NCBI GenBank assembly: GCA_020720045.1
Contig: DYPH01000015.1
Location: 1-64,000, forward strand
Source of the DNA: Sorangium cellulosum
GTDB taxonomy: Bacteria > Myxococcota_A > Polyangia > Polyangiales > Polyangiaceae
DNA length: 64,000 nt
Direction of reading: 5' to 3'
This document shows positions 19,202-27,787 of this stretch, piece by piece. Under the pieces are notes generated by a model. It was not told where the DNA came from. It did not search any database and worked only from the letters and a program-made list of their open reading frames with translations. A program made the position numbers and the translations under genes. The first letter of the stretch is position 1, and every line of letters begins with the position of its first letter.

Positions 19202-20035
19202 TCAGCGACAGGCGTTGTTGACGCAGAGCTTTCCGCCGATGCATTCGCCGGCCCCGGTGCATTCGGGGGCCGCTTCCGAGCTGGTGCGGCAGACCCCGTC
19301 CTTGCAGGCGGCGAAGCGCGCATCGACGGTACGGCAGTAAGCGTCAGCCGCGCAGGTGAAGCGGCAGTAGCCGTCGCGGCAGGTGCGGGGGGCGCCGGAG
19401 CCGCCGCACTCGTTGTCGCTCGCGCAGTTCGGCTTGGGGCGCGTGTCCGGAGCGCAGACCCCTTGGTTGCAGTACTTGCCTGAGCCACATTCGCTGTCGA
19501 TGCTGCACTGGGCCTTGCAATGGCCGCCTGCGCATACCGGCGCCGCGGCGGTGCATTGGGCGTCGCTGGTGCACGACGCGCCGACGTCCGGAATACAGAC
19601 GCCCGATTTGCAGCTAAACCCGCTGTCGCAGCTTCCGTTGGTGCACGAAGCGACGCACTGGCCGTCGGCGCAGAGCCGTCCGTCGCCGCATTCGCTGGCC
19701 GACGTGCAGCTGTTTTGAACAGCGGTGCAGGTGCCGTCGACGCACGCTTCCGTGCTCTTGCAGTCGGCTTTGGTCGAACAAGTCGAGGGGCGCGCGGCCG
19801 GCTTGCACGTCCCACCGACGCAATCGTTCCCCGGGGTGCAGTCGGCTCTTGAAGTACAGGTGCCGCCATCGCCGCCGCCGTCCACTGCCGGGTTCGCCGG
19901 GTGGCAGCCGTAGCCGTCACACTCGTAGCAGCCGGTCGAGTCGCAATAATTGCTCGGGTTCGGGCCCGGGCAGCCGACGAGGGCAAACGTGGAGAGGGCG
20001 AGGGTTGCAGCGGCAGCGACGGTCGTTCGAAGCAT
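19202..20035 (-). CDS. Cys-rich repeat lipoprotein
   Basis: A 277-residue predicted lipoprotein with lipobox ALVGC near residue 22. Its body is a series of about nine Cys-rich repeats of the form C-x5-C-x5-C-x4-C (for example CTSASECGDGRLCADGQC), similar to the Dickkopf/disintegrin-like repeats common in myxobacterial surface proteins. The many paired Cys residues indicate a disulfide-bonded extracytoplasmic protein, probably for binding or surface structure; no enzymatic motif is visible. The ATG at 20035 is preferred because AAAGGA sits 8 nt upstream. An upstream in-frame ATG would give a second lipobox-like stretch but lacks a Shine-Dalgarno. Confidence 0.75.
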   Translation of the reverse strand: MLRTTVAAAATLALSTFALVGCPGPNPSNYCDSTGCYECDGYGCHPANPAVDGGGDGGTCTSRADCTPGNDCVGGTCKPAARPSTCSTKADCKSTEACVDGTCTAVQNSCTSASECGDGRLCADGQCVASCTNGSCDSGFSCKSGVCIPDVGASCTSDAQCTAAAPVCAGGHCKAQCSIDSECGSGKYCNQGVCAPDTRPKPNCASDNECGGSGAPRTCRDGYCRFTCAADAYCRTVDARFAACKDGVCRTSSEAAPECTGAGECIGGKLCVNNACR

Positions 20036-20241
20036 GGGGTGGGTCCTTTGCGCGGGAGCCGGACAGGAGACGAGGCAGGCGGAAAGCGCCAAGACGCCCA
20101 TCCATGGAACGTGCCAGCGGCAGAAACGGTGCCCCCGTGCGGTTTCTTCGAAGATGCTAGCGCGGTCCGACGGAGGCGTGAACGAACGCTCACGACAAGC
20201 ACCCCGTAATTTCACGGCGCAGCTTCCGGGGCAGACGAGTC

Positions 20242-20270
20242 TTGACCGATTTCACGGGGCTCGCTAGGGG
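20242..20270 (+). promoter_or_regulatory. Possible promoter of the skp-lpxD-lpxA cluster
   Basis: TTGACC (20242-20247), a 17-bp spacer and TAGGGG (20265-20270) lie 10 bp before the skp start. The -35 is good and the -10 poor, so confidence is low. Nothing else was seen in the rest of the 244-bp divergent gap (20036-20279). Confidence 0.25.
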
Positions 20271-20279
20271 CCATCGCCC

Positions 20280-20822
20280 ATGACGCTTTTCCGTCGCGTG
20301 TTCCACGGCTTCGCCCCCGCCCTCGCCGCCACGGCACTCCTCGCCACCGCTTCCCCGGCGCTCGCCGATGGCAAAATTGCCGTCGTTGACGTTCAGCGCG
20401 CGGTCACGCAGACCGAGGATGGCCTCCGCGCCGTCGCCCAATTGAAGAAGGTTTTCGAGGCGAAGCAGGCGCAACTCGAAGCGAAGAACAAGGACCTCCA
20501 GAAGCAGCACGACGAAATCGAGAAGCAGGCGAAGGTCCTCTCCCGCGACGCGATTCAGAAGCGCCAAGAGGACTGGCAGAAGCAGTTCCTCGAGTTCCAG
20601 TCGACGCAAGCGCAAATGCAGCAGGAACTCGACAAGAAGCAGAAGGAAATCACCGATCCGATCGTCCAGAAGGTGCTCAGCATCGTCGATCGCATCGCGA
20701 AAACCGACAACATCGACGTCGTTCTCGAGAAGGGGACGGTCCACTTCGTCCGCGCCGACCTGGACATCACCGACCGATGCATTCAGATGTACAACGGCGC
20801 CGGCAAAGAACCGAAGAAGTGA
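20280..20822 (+). CDS. skp: Periplasmic chaperone Skp/OmpH
   Basis: A 180-residue periplasmic chaperone that holds unfolded outer-membrane proteins on their way to the Bam complex. The signal peptide ends at SPALA (about residue 29). The mature part begins with the family strand GKIAVVDVQRAV, continues as a long charged coiled coil (about 50-130, rich in KQAQLEAKNKDLQKQ) that forms the trimeric tentacles, and ends with ITDRCIQMYN. Length matches the family. It is the first gene of a cluster with lpxD and lpxA; the lpxD GTG overlaps its stop (GTGA). Confidence 0.93.
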   Translation: MTLFRRVFHGFAPALAATALLATASPALADGKIAVVDVQRAVTQTEDGLRAVAQLKKVFEAKQAQLEAKNKDLQKQHDEIEKQAKVLSRDAIQKRQEDWQKQFLEFQSTQAQMQQELDKKQKEITDPIVQKVLSIVDRIAKTDNIDVVLEKGTVHFVRADLDITDRCIQMYNGAGKEPKK

Positions 20823-21757
20823 GCGAAGCGACCGGTCGAGCCCTGGTTGGCGCGCCGGAAGCTTTCGCCGCGCGCCCGTTTGGAGTTCGGATCGCGCCGT
20901 CGTCGCTTGCTGCTCTCGCGGCATGCTTCGGCGGCGATGCCATATTCGCTGAAAAAGACTCGCCCATTGCGGTCGTCGCGGCCGCTGAACGGGCCGGCGA
21001 CCTCCGAGGCGTTCTGGTTCCCGTGTATGATGCACGCAGTGTCCCCGCGGCTCGAGGGGCGGCTCTCCGGGGGGCAACGTTGCTCGTCGACTCGGCGCTT
21101 TCTCAACGATTTCTTGATGTTGCGAGCCGGTGGATCCATCCGTTCGCACGGTGGGCGGCGGCAAAGGTGCTTGGCGCCTACGGTGCCGCGCCGGAGGCCC
21201 CCGTCGTCGGGCGTGACGTTGTGCTGGGGGCCGGGGTTGTATTGTATCCCGGCGTTGTTCTTGGAGATCGTGTCATCGTCGGCGCGAATTCGGTGCTCGG
21301 TGCACCCGGTTTCGGGTTTGTCGAAGGGCCGTCGGGGCCGCCGCTCGCGATTCCTCATCTCGCCGGCCTTCACATTGGAAATGATGTGCGAATTGGGGCG
21401 CTTTGCACCATTGATGCCGGCGCCTTTCGCGCGACGGAAATTGGCGTCGGGGCTGCTCTCGATGCCCAGGTTCACATCGGCCACCACGCGCGCATTGGAG
21501 CCGGCGTGGTCCTCTGCGCGCAGAGCGGACTGGCCGGCTCGGTCACCGTCGGGGCGGGGGCGATCCTCGGCGGGCAAGTCGGAGTTGCTGACCATGTGAC
21601 CATCGGTGAACGTGCCAAAATCGCTGCGAAAAGTGGCGTTATTGGTGACGTTCCTTCCGGGGAAACCTGGGGCGGCTACCCGGCACAGCCCCGGCTTCGC
21701 TGGCTCCGCGGCATTGCTGCGGGCTACCGGACGTCGACGCGGGGCGGAGCCGCCTGA
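20819..21757 (+). CDS. lpxD: LpxD-like UDP-3-O-acylglucosamine N-acyltransferase
   Basis: A 312-residue left-handed beta-helix acyltransferase. LpxD adds the second 3-hydroxyacyl chain to UDP-3-O-acylglucosamine in lipid A synthesis. The N-terminal uridine-binding domain (1-115) is divergent. The hexapeptide-repeat core has VVGRDVVLGAGVVLYPGV, IGNDVRIGALCTIDAG, and VHIGHHARIG, where the His corresponds to the catalytic residue. The end YPAQPRLRWLRGIA matches the LpxD C-terminus. The GTG start overlapping the skp stop is preferred; no strong Shine-Dalgarno is visible. Its stop overlaps the lpxA start (TGATG). Confidence 0.82.
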   Translation: MSEATGRALVGAPEAFAARPFGVRIAPSSLAALAACFGGDAIFAEKDSPIAVVAAAERAGDLRGVLVPVYDARSVPAARGAALRGATLLVDSALSQRFLDVASRWIHPFARWAAAKVLGAYGAAPEAPVVGRDVVLGAGVVLYPGVVLGDRVIVGANSVLGAPGFGFVEGPSGPPLAIPHLAGLHIGNDVRIGALCTIDAGAFRATEIGVGAALDAQVHIGHHARIGAGVVLCAQSGLAGSVTVGAGAILGGQVGVADHVTIGERAKIAAKSGVIGDVPSGETWGGYPAQPRLRWLRGIAAGYRTSTRGGAA

Positions 21758-22545
21758 TGAGCGGGGTCGATCCCCGAGCGCTGGTTGCCCCCGAAGCGGT
21801 GTTGGGGCGCGGTGTCGTTGTCGGCCCCTATGCGATTGTGGAGGCGGGGGCGCGGATTGGCGCCGGCTGCCGCATCGAGGGGCATGCAATCGTGCGCCAG
21901 GCGACGCTCGGCGAGGACTGTATTATACATCCGTTTGCCGTCGTTGGTGGTCGCGCGCAGACGCGACGTTCTCCGGAACCATGCGCGGCGGACGGTGGCC
22001 TCGACGTCGGAAATCGCGTGGAAATACGAGAGCATGTGACCATTCATGCTGGCACGGAAGGCCGAAACACCGTCATCGGCGACGACGCATTGCTGATGGC
22101 CGGCTGTCACGTCGCCCACGACTGCGTCCTCGGTCGGGGAGTCACGGTGGCCAATGCGGTTCAGCTTGCTGGTCACGTAACGGTTGGAAATTATGTGACT
22201 TTCGGCGGTCTGGCTGCCGTCGGTCAATGGCTCTCCGTTGGCGACTATGCGTTCGTCGCGGGAGGGGCGCTTTGCGAGCTGGACGTGCCCCCGTACGTGA
22301 TTGTGCAGGGGGACCGTGCCCGTGTCCGGGCGATCAATCGCGTCGGCCTCCAACGCAATGGATTTGCACACGAAACGATCGCGCGGCTCGAGGCGGTTCT
22401 CCGAGCGATCCATCGCCGTGATACCCCGCGAGCGGTCGCGCTGCATCCCTTCCTGGACGCGCCCCATCCCGAAGTGCGTCGTCTCGTTACCGCCCTCTTG
22501 GCCGATCGGTCCTTCAAGCGAAACCCAGTCAACGTACTGAAATAA
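21757..22545 (+). CDS. lpxA: UDP-N-acetylglucosamine O-acyltransferase LpxA
   Basis: A 262-residue trimeric left-handed beta-helix enzyme that starts lipid A synthesis by acylating UDP-GlcNAc at the 3-OH. It has the expected VTIHAGT, NTVIGDDALLMAGCHVAHDC (containing the catalytic His) and AGHVTVGNYVTFGGLAAV motifs. The C-terminal helical domain (about 190-262) has RVRAINRVGLQRNGF, typical of LpxA. The usual AVHQF is AVGQW here. Length is normal. fabZ, which often lies between lpxD and lpxA, is absent. Last gene of the cluster; it converges on the TPR gene. Confidence 0.92.
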   Translation: MSGVDPRALVAPEAVLGRGVVVGPYAIVEAGARIGAGCRIEGHAIVRQATLGEDCIIHPFAVVGGRAQTRRSPEPCAADGGLDVGNRVEIREHVTIHAGTEGRNTVIGDDALLMAGCHVAHDCVLGRGVTVANAVQLAGHVTVGNYVTFGGLAAVGQWLSVGDYAFVAGGALCELDVPPYVIVQGDRARVRAINRVGLQRNGFAHETIARLEAVLRAIHRRDTPRAVALHPFLDAPHPEVRRLVTALLADRSFKRNPVNVLK

Positions 22546-22577
22546 AAGAAAAAGCCGCCGGATTTCTCCGACGGCTT
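22543..22577 (-). terminator. Terminator of the TPR gene (minus strand)
   Basis: Hairpin arms AAGCCG(C)CGG and CCG(A)CGGCTT with a short loop. On the minus strand the stem is followed by TTTTTCTTTTATT, a strong terminator for the TPR gene that ends at 22585; it may also work for lpxA. Confidence 0.85.
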
Positions 22578-22584
22578 CTGGCGC

Positions 22585-24993
22585 TCAGCGCTTGGCTACC
22601 TTCGGAAGTCGATCGCGCACCGCCATAATGCGCATGTCGACGTCGCGGAAGCCGGGGAGGGCCGCTGCCGCACGCTCGTAGTACTCGTAGGATTGCGCGA
22701 AGATTCCCGCTTGCTCGTAGAGATAGCCGATTTCGTAGGACAAAATCGCCTCCTGGTTCGCGTCAACGTGGGGTGCTTCGATGCCCTGCAGGAACGCCGA
22801 GAGGGCCTCTTCGAGGCGCCCGCGGTCGCGCTCCACGACGCCAATCATCGCGTAGCAGACGCTGGCCATCCGGGGGTCGTGGGCAGCGGTGCCAAACTCG
22901 CGGATGGAGTCGTCATGGAGGCCCATTTCTCGGTACGCGAGTCCGAGATCGTAGTGGGCTTGGGAGTCTTCCGGAGAAACCTGAGCCGCGACGCCTTCTT
23001 TAAACTTTGCGAAGACTTGCTCGACGTCAATGTCTCCCGTTGCCCCAAAGTAGCCCTGGGCTTCCGGCTGGAGCGACTCAAGCGCGTCGAGAGAACCGCT
23101 GTAGTCGAAGCTCGGACGCTCCCGCGTGCCCGAACTCTGGTTGGCTCCGGCTTGCTCGGTCGCTTCGAGCTCTTCAAGTCGCTCGCGCAAGAGCGGATTA
23201 TTTGGATACCGGCGGTACTGCTCTTCGAGCACGGCGCGTGCATCTTGGAGCATCCCGCGCGTGACGAAGAATTCCGCTTCGTCGAGCGCGTCCTCGAGGG
23301 AGAGTTCCGGACCGACCGGCGGAGCCTTGGATGGAGGCGGCATCGTAACGCCGTTGTCCGGGTGAACGTTCTCGCGGGAGCGTGCCGCGACGGGATCGAG
23401 GCCACCGACTCCGACCCCGTGGTTCCAGCCCCCCGTCTCCGTCTGCTCCAAGGGGGCCTGTTCGGTCTCCTCGTCGACGACCTCAAAGCCGAGGTCAGTA
23501 AGCATCTGCAATGCATGGGCATTTCGCGGGTCGAACGCGAGAACATCCTGCAAGGTCCGCGCGGAAGACTCCGGGTCGGGGACCTCGCTGTACATGCTTG
23601 CAATATGCAACATTACAACGACGGCATCGTCGATCCGTGACGCTTCAAGGAGGACATCGCGCTGGAGCTCGCGAATGTCGATGCGATACGGCGCGAGCGA
23701 AATTGCGACGTCGACCGCTTCGAAGGCACGATCGAAGAGGCGCACGCGGCGGAAGCTCTCCGCGTCGGCGAGCGCGCGATCGAGGGCTTCTGCGAGTCGT
23801 TCTTCGGACCACGGCGCATTGTCGTCGCTGTCGTCTTCGACGATTTCCGCATCGTCGACGTCGTCGATCTCCTCAATTTCCTCTTCGATTTCATAGACCG
23901 GCGCGGCGGGACGCAACGGCTGGGGCGCCGGTCGGGCCGGCGGAGGGGCGAAAGCTGCGGGCGGCTGAGGGGCCGCCATCGGCTGAGGAGCCGCCATCGG
24001 CTGAGGAGCCGCCATCGGCTGAGGAGCCGGTTTCGGTGGCGGAGGCGGCGCCGGTTCCGCCAACAAGCCGGCCTGGATCGCGAGCCGGCGCACCTGATCG
24101 TCGTTGGGGGCGATGTGGAGCAGCCGCTCGGTCGCCTGGACGAACTGCGCCTGATCATTGGCGTCGCGGGCGACTCGCGCGAGTTCCTTCTGAACTTCGA
24201 GGCTCTTCTCCGCCTGGCCGATCAATTCGAAGGCACGTGCGAGAAGCTTTAGCGTCTCGACGTCCTTCTGGTTCTGCTGAAAGACCGGCTGGAGCTTCGA
24301 AAGTGCTCGGAGGCCGTCTTCGCGCTGGCCGCGATCGACGTAGGCCTGTGCGAGCCGTTTGCAGCGGAGGACGCTCGACTGAACGGCAAGAATTCGCTCG
24401 AGAACCTTGATCCGCTCGTCGCGGCGTCCGAGCTTTTCAAGCTGTTCACAGCCGTTCTCAAACTCGGCGATCGCTTCATCGACTTCATTGGAGCGCACAA
24501 GCGCCTCGCCGAGTCGAAGATGGGTCAGCGGATTCGTCGGGTCGAGTTCGACAATTTTACGAAATGTTCCAACAGCTTCCCGCTCACGCCCCTGTGCCAT
24601 CAACCGGACGGCAACCTCGTCGAGGGCGGCGAGCGCGTCGCTGATCAGCCCGAGCTGCTGGTAGAGTTCGGCAAGCTTCGGCCCGACGTGGCTATAACGC
24701 TCCTCGAGATTCGGGGCGTATTTGGCAATAATTTCACGAATTTGCTTGTAGACCGCGATCGCCTTCAGCGCGAACCCTTGGTTCGCGTAGAGCTTCGCAA
24801 CCGATTCGTAGGTGGCAACCGCCTCCGCATGGGAGGCGAGCTTGGACTGCAAATCGCCGATCTTAAGAAGCGTACGGGCGTCGTTCGGGTCGGCCGCCGT
24901 AATCTTTTGGTACTCGAGGACAGCCTCTTTGTACTTCTTCTTTTCGACGAGCTTTTGCGCTGCCTGCTGAACTTTCTCGCGATCGATGGCCAC
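22585..24993 (-). CDS. Large TPR scaffold protein
   Basis: An 802-residue soluble protein built from tetratricopeptide repeats. At least six repeats fill residues 1-300 (for example YKEAVLEYQKITAADPNDARTLLKIGDL). A Pro/Ala linker (about 315-370) contains three in-frame PQPMAA repeats. An acidic stretch (EIEEEIEEIDDVDD..EIVEDDSDD) follows, then a second TPR block (about 400-500) and a third (about 580-802, with FVTRGMLQDARAVLEEQYRRYP and AHYDLGLAYREMGLHDDSIREF). This matches scaffold TPR proteins described in deltaproteobacteria near gliding and type IV pilus genes, but a function cannot be assigned. The start is GTG with GAGG upstream. It follows the HemJ-like gene by 40 bp. Confidence 0.85.
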   Translation of the reverse strand: MAIDREKVQQAAQKLVEKKKYKEAVLEYQKITAADPNDARTLLKIGDLQSKLASHAEAVATYESVAKLYANQGFALKAIAVYKQIREIIAKYAPNLEERYSHVGPKLAELYQQLGLISDALAALDEVAVRLMAQGREREAVGTFRKIVELDPTNPLTHLRLGEALVRSNEVDEAIAEFENGCEQLEKLGRRDERIKVLERILAVQSSVLRCKRLAQAYVDRGQREDGLRALSKLQPVFQQNQKDVETLKLLARAFELIGQAEKSLEVQKELARVARDANDQAQFVQATERLLHIAPNDDQVRRLAIQAGLLAEPAPPPPPKPAPQPMAAPQPMAAPQPMAAPQPPAAFAPPPARPAPQPLRPAAPVYEIEEEIEEIDDVDDAEIVEDDSDDNAPWSEERLAEALDRALADAESFRRVRLFDRAFEAVDVAISLAPYRIDIRELQRDVLLEASRIDDAVVVMLHIASMYSEVPDPESSARTLQDVLAFDPRNAHALQMLTDLGFEVVDEETEQAPLEQTETGGWNHGVGVGGLDPVAARSRENVHPDNGVTMPPPSKAPPVGPELSLEDALDEAEFFVTRGMLQDARAVLEEQYRRYPNNPLLRERLEELEATEQAGANQSSGTRERPSFDYSGSLDALESLQPEAQGYFGATGDIDVEQVFAKFKEGVAAQVSPEDSQAHYDLGLAYREMGLHDDSIREFGTAAHDPRMASVCYAMIGVVERDRGRLEEALSAFLQGIEAPHVDANQEAILSYEIGYLYEQAGIFAQSYEYYERAAAALPGFRDVDMRIMAVRDRLPKVAKR
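23963..24030 (-). repeat. 18-bp in-frame tandem repeat in the TPR linker
   Basis: Three near-identical 18-bp units (23963-23980, 23981-23998, 23999-24016) and a partial fourth encode the PQPMAA repeats of the Pro-rich linker. They keep frame; this is a coding minisatellite, not a CRISPR. Confidence 0.9.
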
Positions 24994-25033
24994 GGCGTCC
25001 TCGAGGAAGTGAGTGGGGGCGGAAAGCTCGGCT

Positions 25034-25462
25034 TCAGCTCGGGAGCTTCAGCACGGCAAAAACGGCAACGACGGTCGCACAGACGACGGTCGAGAGGGTC
25101 AGGATACCGCTGGTTCCGACGTTTTGCCTACCTCCGTCGGCGGCTTTCTTCGCCTTCGCCCCGAGGACGTGGTGGAGGCCGATGACCGCGATGGCGAACG
25201 TCAATTTCCCGTGAAACCAGTGGGCCTTCATGTAGGCGGATGGATTCAAAAGTACGCGAACGACACCGGCCGTAAACGATGCGAAAAACGCGGGCGAGGC
25301 GACCGCGCGATAGAGGTCTCGCGCTTGGACTGCGATCGTCGTACCGGTTGCGTCGTCCTTGGCCCCATGGGCACGCACAAGGAGCCAGCCGACCGCGGCG
25401 ATTGAGCCGATCCACAAGAGATTCGCCACGATATGGGCGACGACAATCAGGTTTTCCGTCAC
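25034..25462 (-). CDS. HemJ/CopD-like membrane protein
   Basis: A 142-residue inner-membrane protein with four predicted helices. It resembles HemJ (UPF0093), the oxygen-independent protoporphyrinogen IX oxidase of many Gram-negatives. It has the N-terminal helix VVAHIVANLLWIG with conserved His10, the segment YRAVASPAFFASFTAG, and HWFHGKLTFAIAVIGLHH with Lys86, residues known to matter in HemJ. If correct, it acts late in haem synthesis. A member of the broader CopD copper family is the alternative. The start is GTG. It is followed by the TPR gene 40 bp downstream on the same strand. Confidence 0.65.
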   Translation of the reverse strand: MTENLIVVAHIVANLLWIGSIAAVGWLLVRAHGAKDDATGTTIAVQARDLYRAVASPAFFASFTAGVVRVLLNPSAYMKAHWFHGKLTFAIAVIGLHHVLGAKAKKAADGGRQNVGTSGILTLSTVVCATVVAVFAVLKLPS

Positions 25463-25598
25463 GGCGTCTCTCTATAGGAAAACTTTGCGGACTGGCCGAG
25501 AAAACGGCAAAAATACTCGCAGACGTCCAGCAGCCAGTCGATCGTGGGGCACAATCGGGGCGCGCGGGTTTTTCGTTCGCGGTGTATGGTTCGCCGCC

Positions 25599-27074
25599 AT
25601 GAGCACTGCGACGACCGCCCTCGCTTCCGGCCACGCAACCTCCCGCTATCGCGCCCCTTTTGCCGCCGGTGGGCCGGCCACGATCGACGCCGTGCTCGCC
25701 GAGCGTCTCCTCGCCGTCGCCCTTGGCCGTGGTGCCGACTACGCCGATTTGTTTTTTGAATACCGGGCCTCGGCCTCCTTCGTCTTCGAAGAGGGGATCC
25801 TTAAGAGCGCGTCGCGCAGCGTTTCGCTCGGCCTCGGCGTTCGCGCCGTGAAGGGGGATGCGACCGGGTATGCCTACGTACAGGCCCTCGATGAAGACGC
25901 CATGCGTCGCGCGGCCGAGACCGCCGCAAGCATCGCCGCGACTGGGCAGAGCATTGCGCCAGTCCCCGTCACGGCGCGGTCGATTGCCCACCGCTACGAC
26001 CTCCCGATGCTGACCCTCGATGTGGAAGGTGCTGTAAAGAAAGCGCTTCTTGAGCGTGCTGCGAATCACGCAAAGGCCTTCGACAGCCGCATTGTGAAGG
26101 CCGACCCGAGCTTTGCCGAAGAGGTCCGCGAGATCCTGCTCTTTACTTCCGACGGCACCATGGCGACCGACGTCCAGCCGCTCTTCCGGTTCGGCATTTC
26201 CGTCGTCGCCGAGGGGGCCGACGGGCGCCGCGAGAGCGCGTCGAGCGGCGGCGGCGGGCGGACGTCACTCGCCTATTTTGACGGAAAATCGCCAGAGTGG
26301 CACGCGGAGCAGGCCTGCAAGGAGGCCCTCATCAAGCTCGATGCCCAGGAGGCGCCGGCCGGCCAGTTTGAGGTTGTCCTCGCCCCGGGAGACAGCGGCA
26401 TTCTCCTGCATGAGGCGGTCGGCCACGGCCTCGAAGCCGACTTCAACCGGAAGGGGACGAGCAATTACTCGGGCGCCATCGGGACCGAGGTCGCAAGCCC
26501 GCTCTGCACGGTCATCGACGACGCGACGCTCCTCCAATCGCGGGGGAGCATCAATGTGGACGACGAGGGGAATGAACCCAACTCAAGCGTCCTCATCGAA
26601 AATGGTAAACTTGTCGGCTACATGCACGATCGTTTGAGCGCCAAACACTTCAAGGTCCGCCCTGCAGGGAATGGCCGTCGCGAAACCTTCGCCGCCGTCC
26701 CGATGCCCCGGATGACGAACACGATCCTCGCAAAGGGCCCCCACGACCCCGAGGAGATTTTGAAAAGCGTAAAATACGGAATTTACGCCAAAAAATTTGG
26801 TGGCGGGCAGGTCGATATCTCAAACGGCGACTTCGTCTTTTCGCTCACGGAGAGCTACCTCGTCGAAGACGGCAAGATCACCGCGCCCCTCAAAGGCGTG
26901 AATCTTATTGGGAATGGGCCGGACGTCCTCCGCAAAGTGTCGATGCTCGGTAACGACGTCGAGATCTCGGACGGCATCTGGACTTGCGGCAAGCAGGGGC
27001 AAAGCGTCCCGGTTGGCGTCGGCTGCCCGACGATCAAGATCTCTGCGATCACCGTCGGTGGCACCAAGGTGTGA
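25599..27074 (+). CDS. tldD: TldD metalloprotease subunit
   Basis: A 491-residue cytoplasmic protease subunit of the TldD/PmbA family. With TldE it cleaves peptides threaded through its chamber, for example in microcin maturation or CcdA decay. The zinc motif is HEAVGH at 271-276, in GILLHEAVGHGLEADFNRKGTSNYSG. The C-terminus has the conserved GNGPDVLRKVSMLGNDVEI and CGKQGQSVPVGVGCPTIKI. Length is normal. The ATG at 25599 is chosen because upstream sequence is not protein-like. The tldE/pmbA partner is not in the window. The next gene starts 8 bp after its stop. Confidence 0.95.
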   Translation: MSTATTALASGHATSRYRAPFAAGGPATIDAVLAERLLAVALGRGADYADLFFEYRASASFVFEEGILKSASRSVSLGLGVRAVKGDATGYAYVQALDEDAMRRAAETAASIAATGQSIAPVPVTARSIAHRYDLPMLTLDVEGAVKKALLERAANHAKAFDSRIVKADPSFAEEVREILLFTSDGTMATDVQPLFRFGISVVAEGADGRRESASSGGGGRTSLAYFDGKSPEWHAEQACKEALIKLDAQEAPAGQFEVVLAPGDSGILLHEAVGHGLEADFNRKGTSNYSGAIGTEVASPLCTVIDDATLLQSRGSINVDDEGNEPNSSVLIENGKLVGYMHDRLSAKHFKVRPAGNGRRETFAAVPMPRMTNTILAKGPHDPEEILKSVKYGIYAKKFGGGQVDISNGDFVFSLTESYLVEDGKITAPLKGVNLIGNGPDVLRKVSMLGNDVEISDGIWTCGKQGQSVPVGVGCPTIKISAITVGGTKV

Positions 27075-27082
27075 CCGCCACG

Positions 27083-27763
27083 ATGCGGGCAGCGGACCGC
27101 TATTTTCTTGTACTTTCGGATGGTGAGGAGGCCCCCGAGTCCTCCGCACCGATTCTCGCCCAGCTTGGCGCACGCGTGCGCCGGGAAGCGCTCGGTTTCG
27201 ACACGCGAGATCTCGACGATCGGGGCGCCGGTCTGCGCCTCGTGGTTGTCGAACCGGCGGGGCGCCTCGATCGCCTCGATGGCGTCCTCGCGGGGATCGA
27301 CGCGACCTTCGACCCACGACCGAAAATCTTGATTGCCGTGGAAGAACGGCATGTTGCACGTCTTCCGCTCCTCGGCAGCTACGACGACTTTGTCGTCCTG
27401 CCCCACTTCCCCGCCGAGCTCTACGCGCGTGTTCGCCGCCTCGAATGGACGGATGCAGACTACAAGGATGACCAGGTCGAAAAGCTTGGCGACCTCGTTG
27501 TCGATCGTGCCGCCTACGACGTCCGCCTCGCCGGGCGGCGCGTGCCGCTTACACGCAAGGAATTCGACCTCTTGTGGACGCTCCTCCAAGACCGGGGGCG
27601 CGCCCTTTCCCGGGACCGCCTTCTCGATCGTGTCTGGGGCGCCCGTTACGAAGGGGGCCCGCGGACCGTCGACATTCACGTCCGCCGTCTCCGCGCCAAG
27701 CTTGGCGCCTCGCTCCCGCTGGTGACCGTCCGCGGCGCCGGGTATCGCGTCGATCCGCGCTAA
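27083..27763 (+). CDS. OmpR-type response regulator with degenerate receiver
   Basis: A 226-residue protein with an N-terminal receiver-like fold (1-115) and a C-terminal OmpR/PhoB winged helix (about 125-226: KLGDLVVDRAAYDV..VPLTRKEFDLLWTLLQDRGRALSRDRLLDRVWG...TVDIHVRRLRAKLG...TVRGAGYRV). The receiver lacks the phosphorylation site: the acceptor position reads LVVVEPAG (Glu57 region instead of Asp), the first acidic pair is replaced by LSDG, and the Lys is Leu106 in VVLPHFP. It should therefore act without a kinase, as do other atypical regulators. The ATG has AAGGTG 11 nt upstream; a GTG overlapping the tldD stop is an alternative. Likely co-transcribed with tldD and pdxA. Confidence 0.83.
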   Translation: MRAADRYFLVLSDGEEAPESSAPILAQLGARVRREALGFDTRDLDDRGAGLRLVVVEPAGRLDRLDGVLAGIDATFDPRPKILIAVEERHVARLPLLGSYDDFVVLPHFPAELYARVRRLEWTDADYKDDQVEKLGDLVVDRAAYDVRLAGRRVPLTRKEFDLLWTLLQDRGRALSRDRLLDRVWGARYEGGPRTVDIHVRRLRAKLGASLPLVTVRGAGYRVDPR

Positions 27764-27787
27764 CGTTAATCACTTCGAGGAGTTCCC

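Noticed and set aside
20036-20215. A longer version of the Cys-rich lipoprotein starting further upstream, with a second lipobox-like ALSACLVSC.
   Set aside because: The shorter form has an AAAGGA Shine-Dalgarno at good spacing and its own complete signal peptide and lipobox.
23963-24030. Regular 18-bp repeats that could suggest a CRISPR array.
   Set aside because: Units are directly adjacent with no spacers and encode an in-frame PQPMAA protein repeat.
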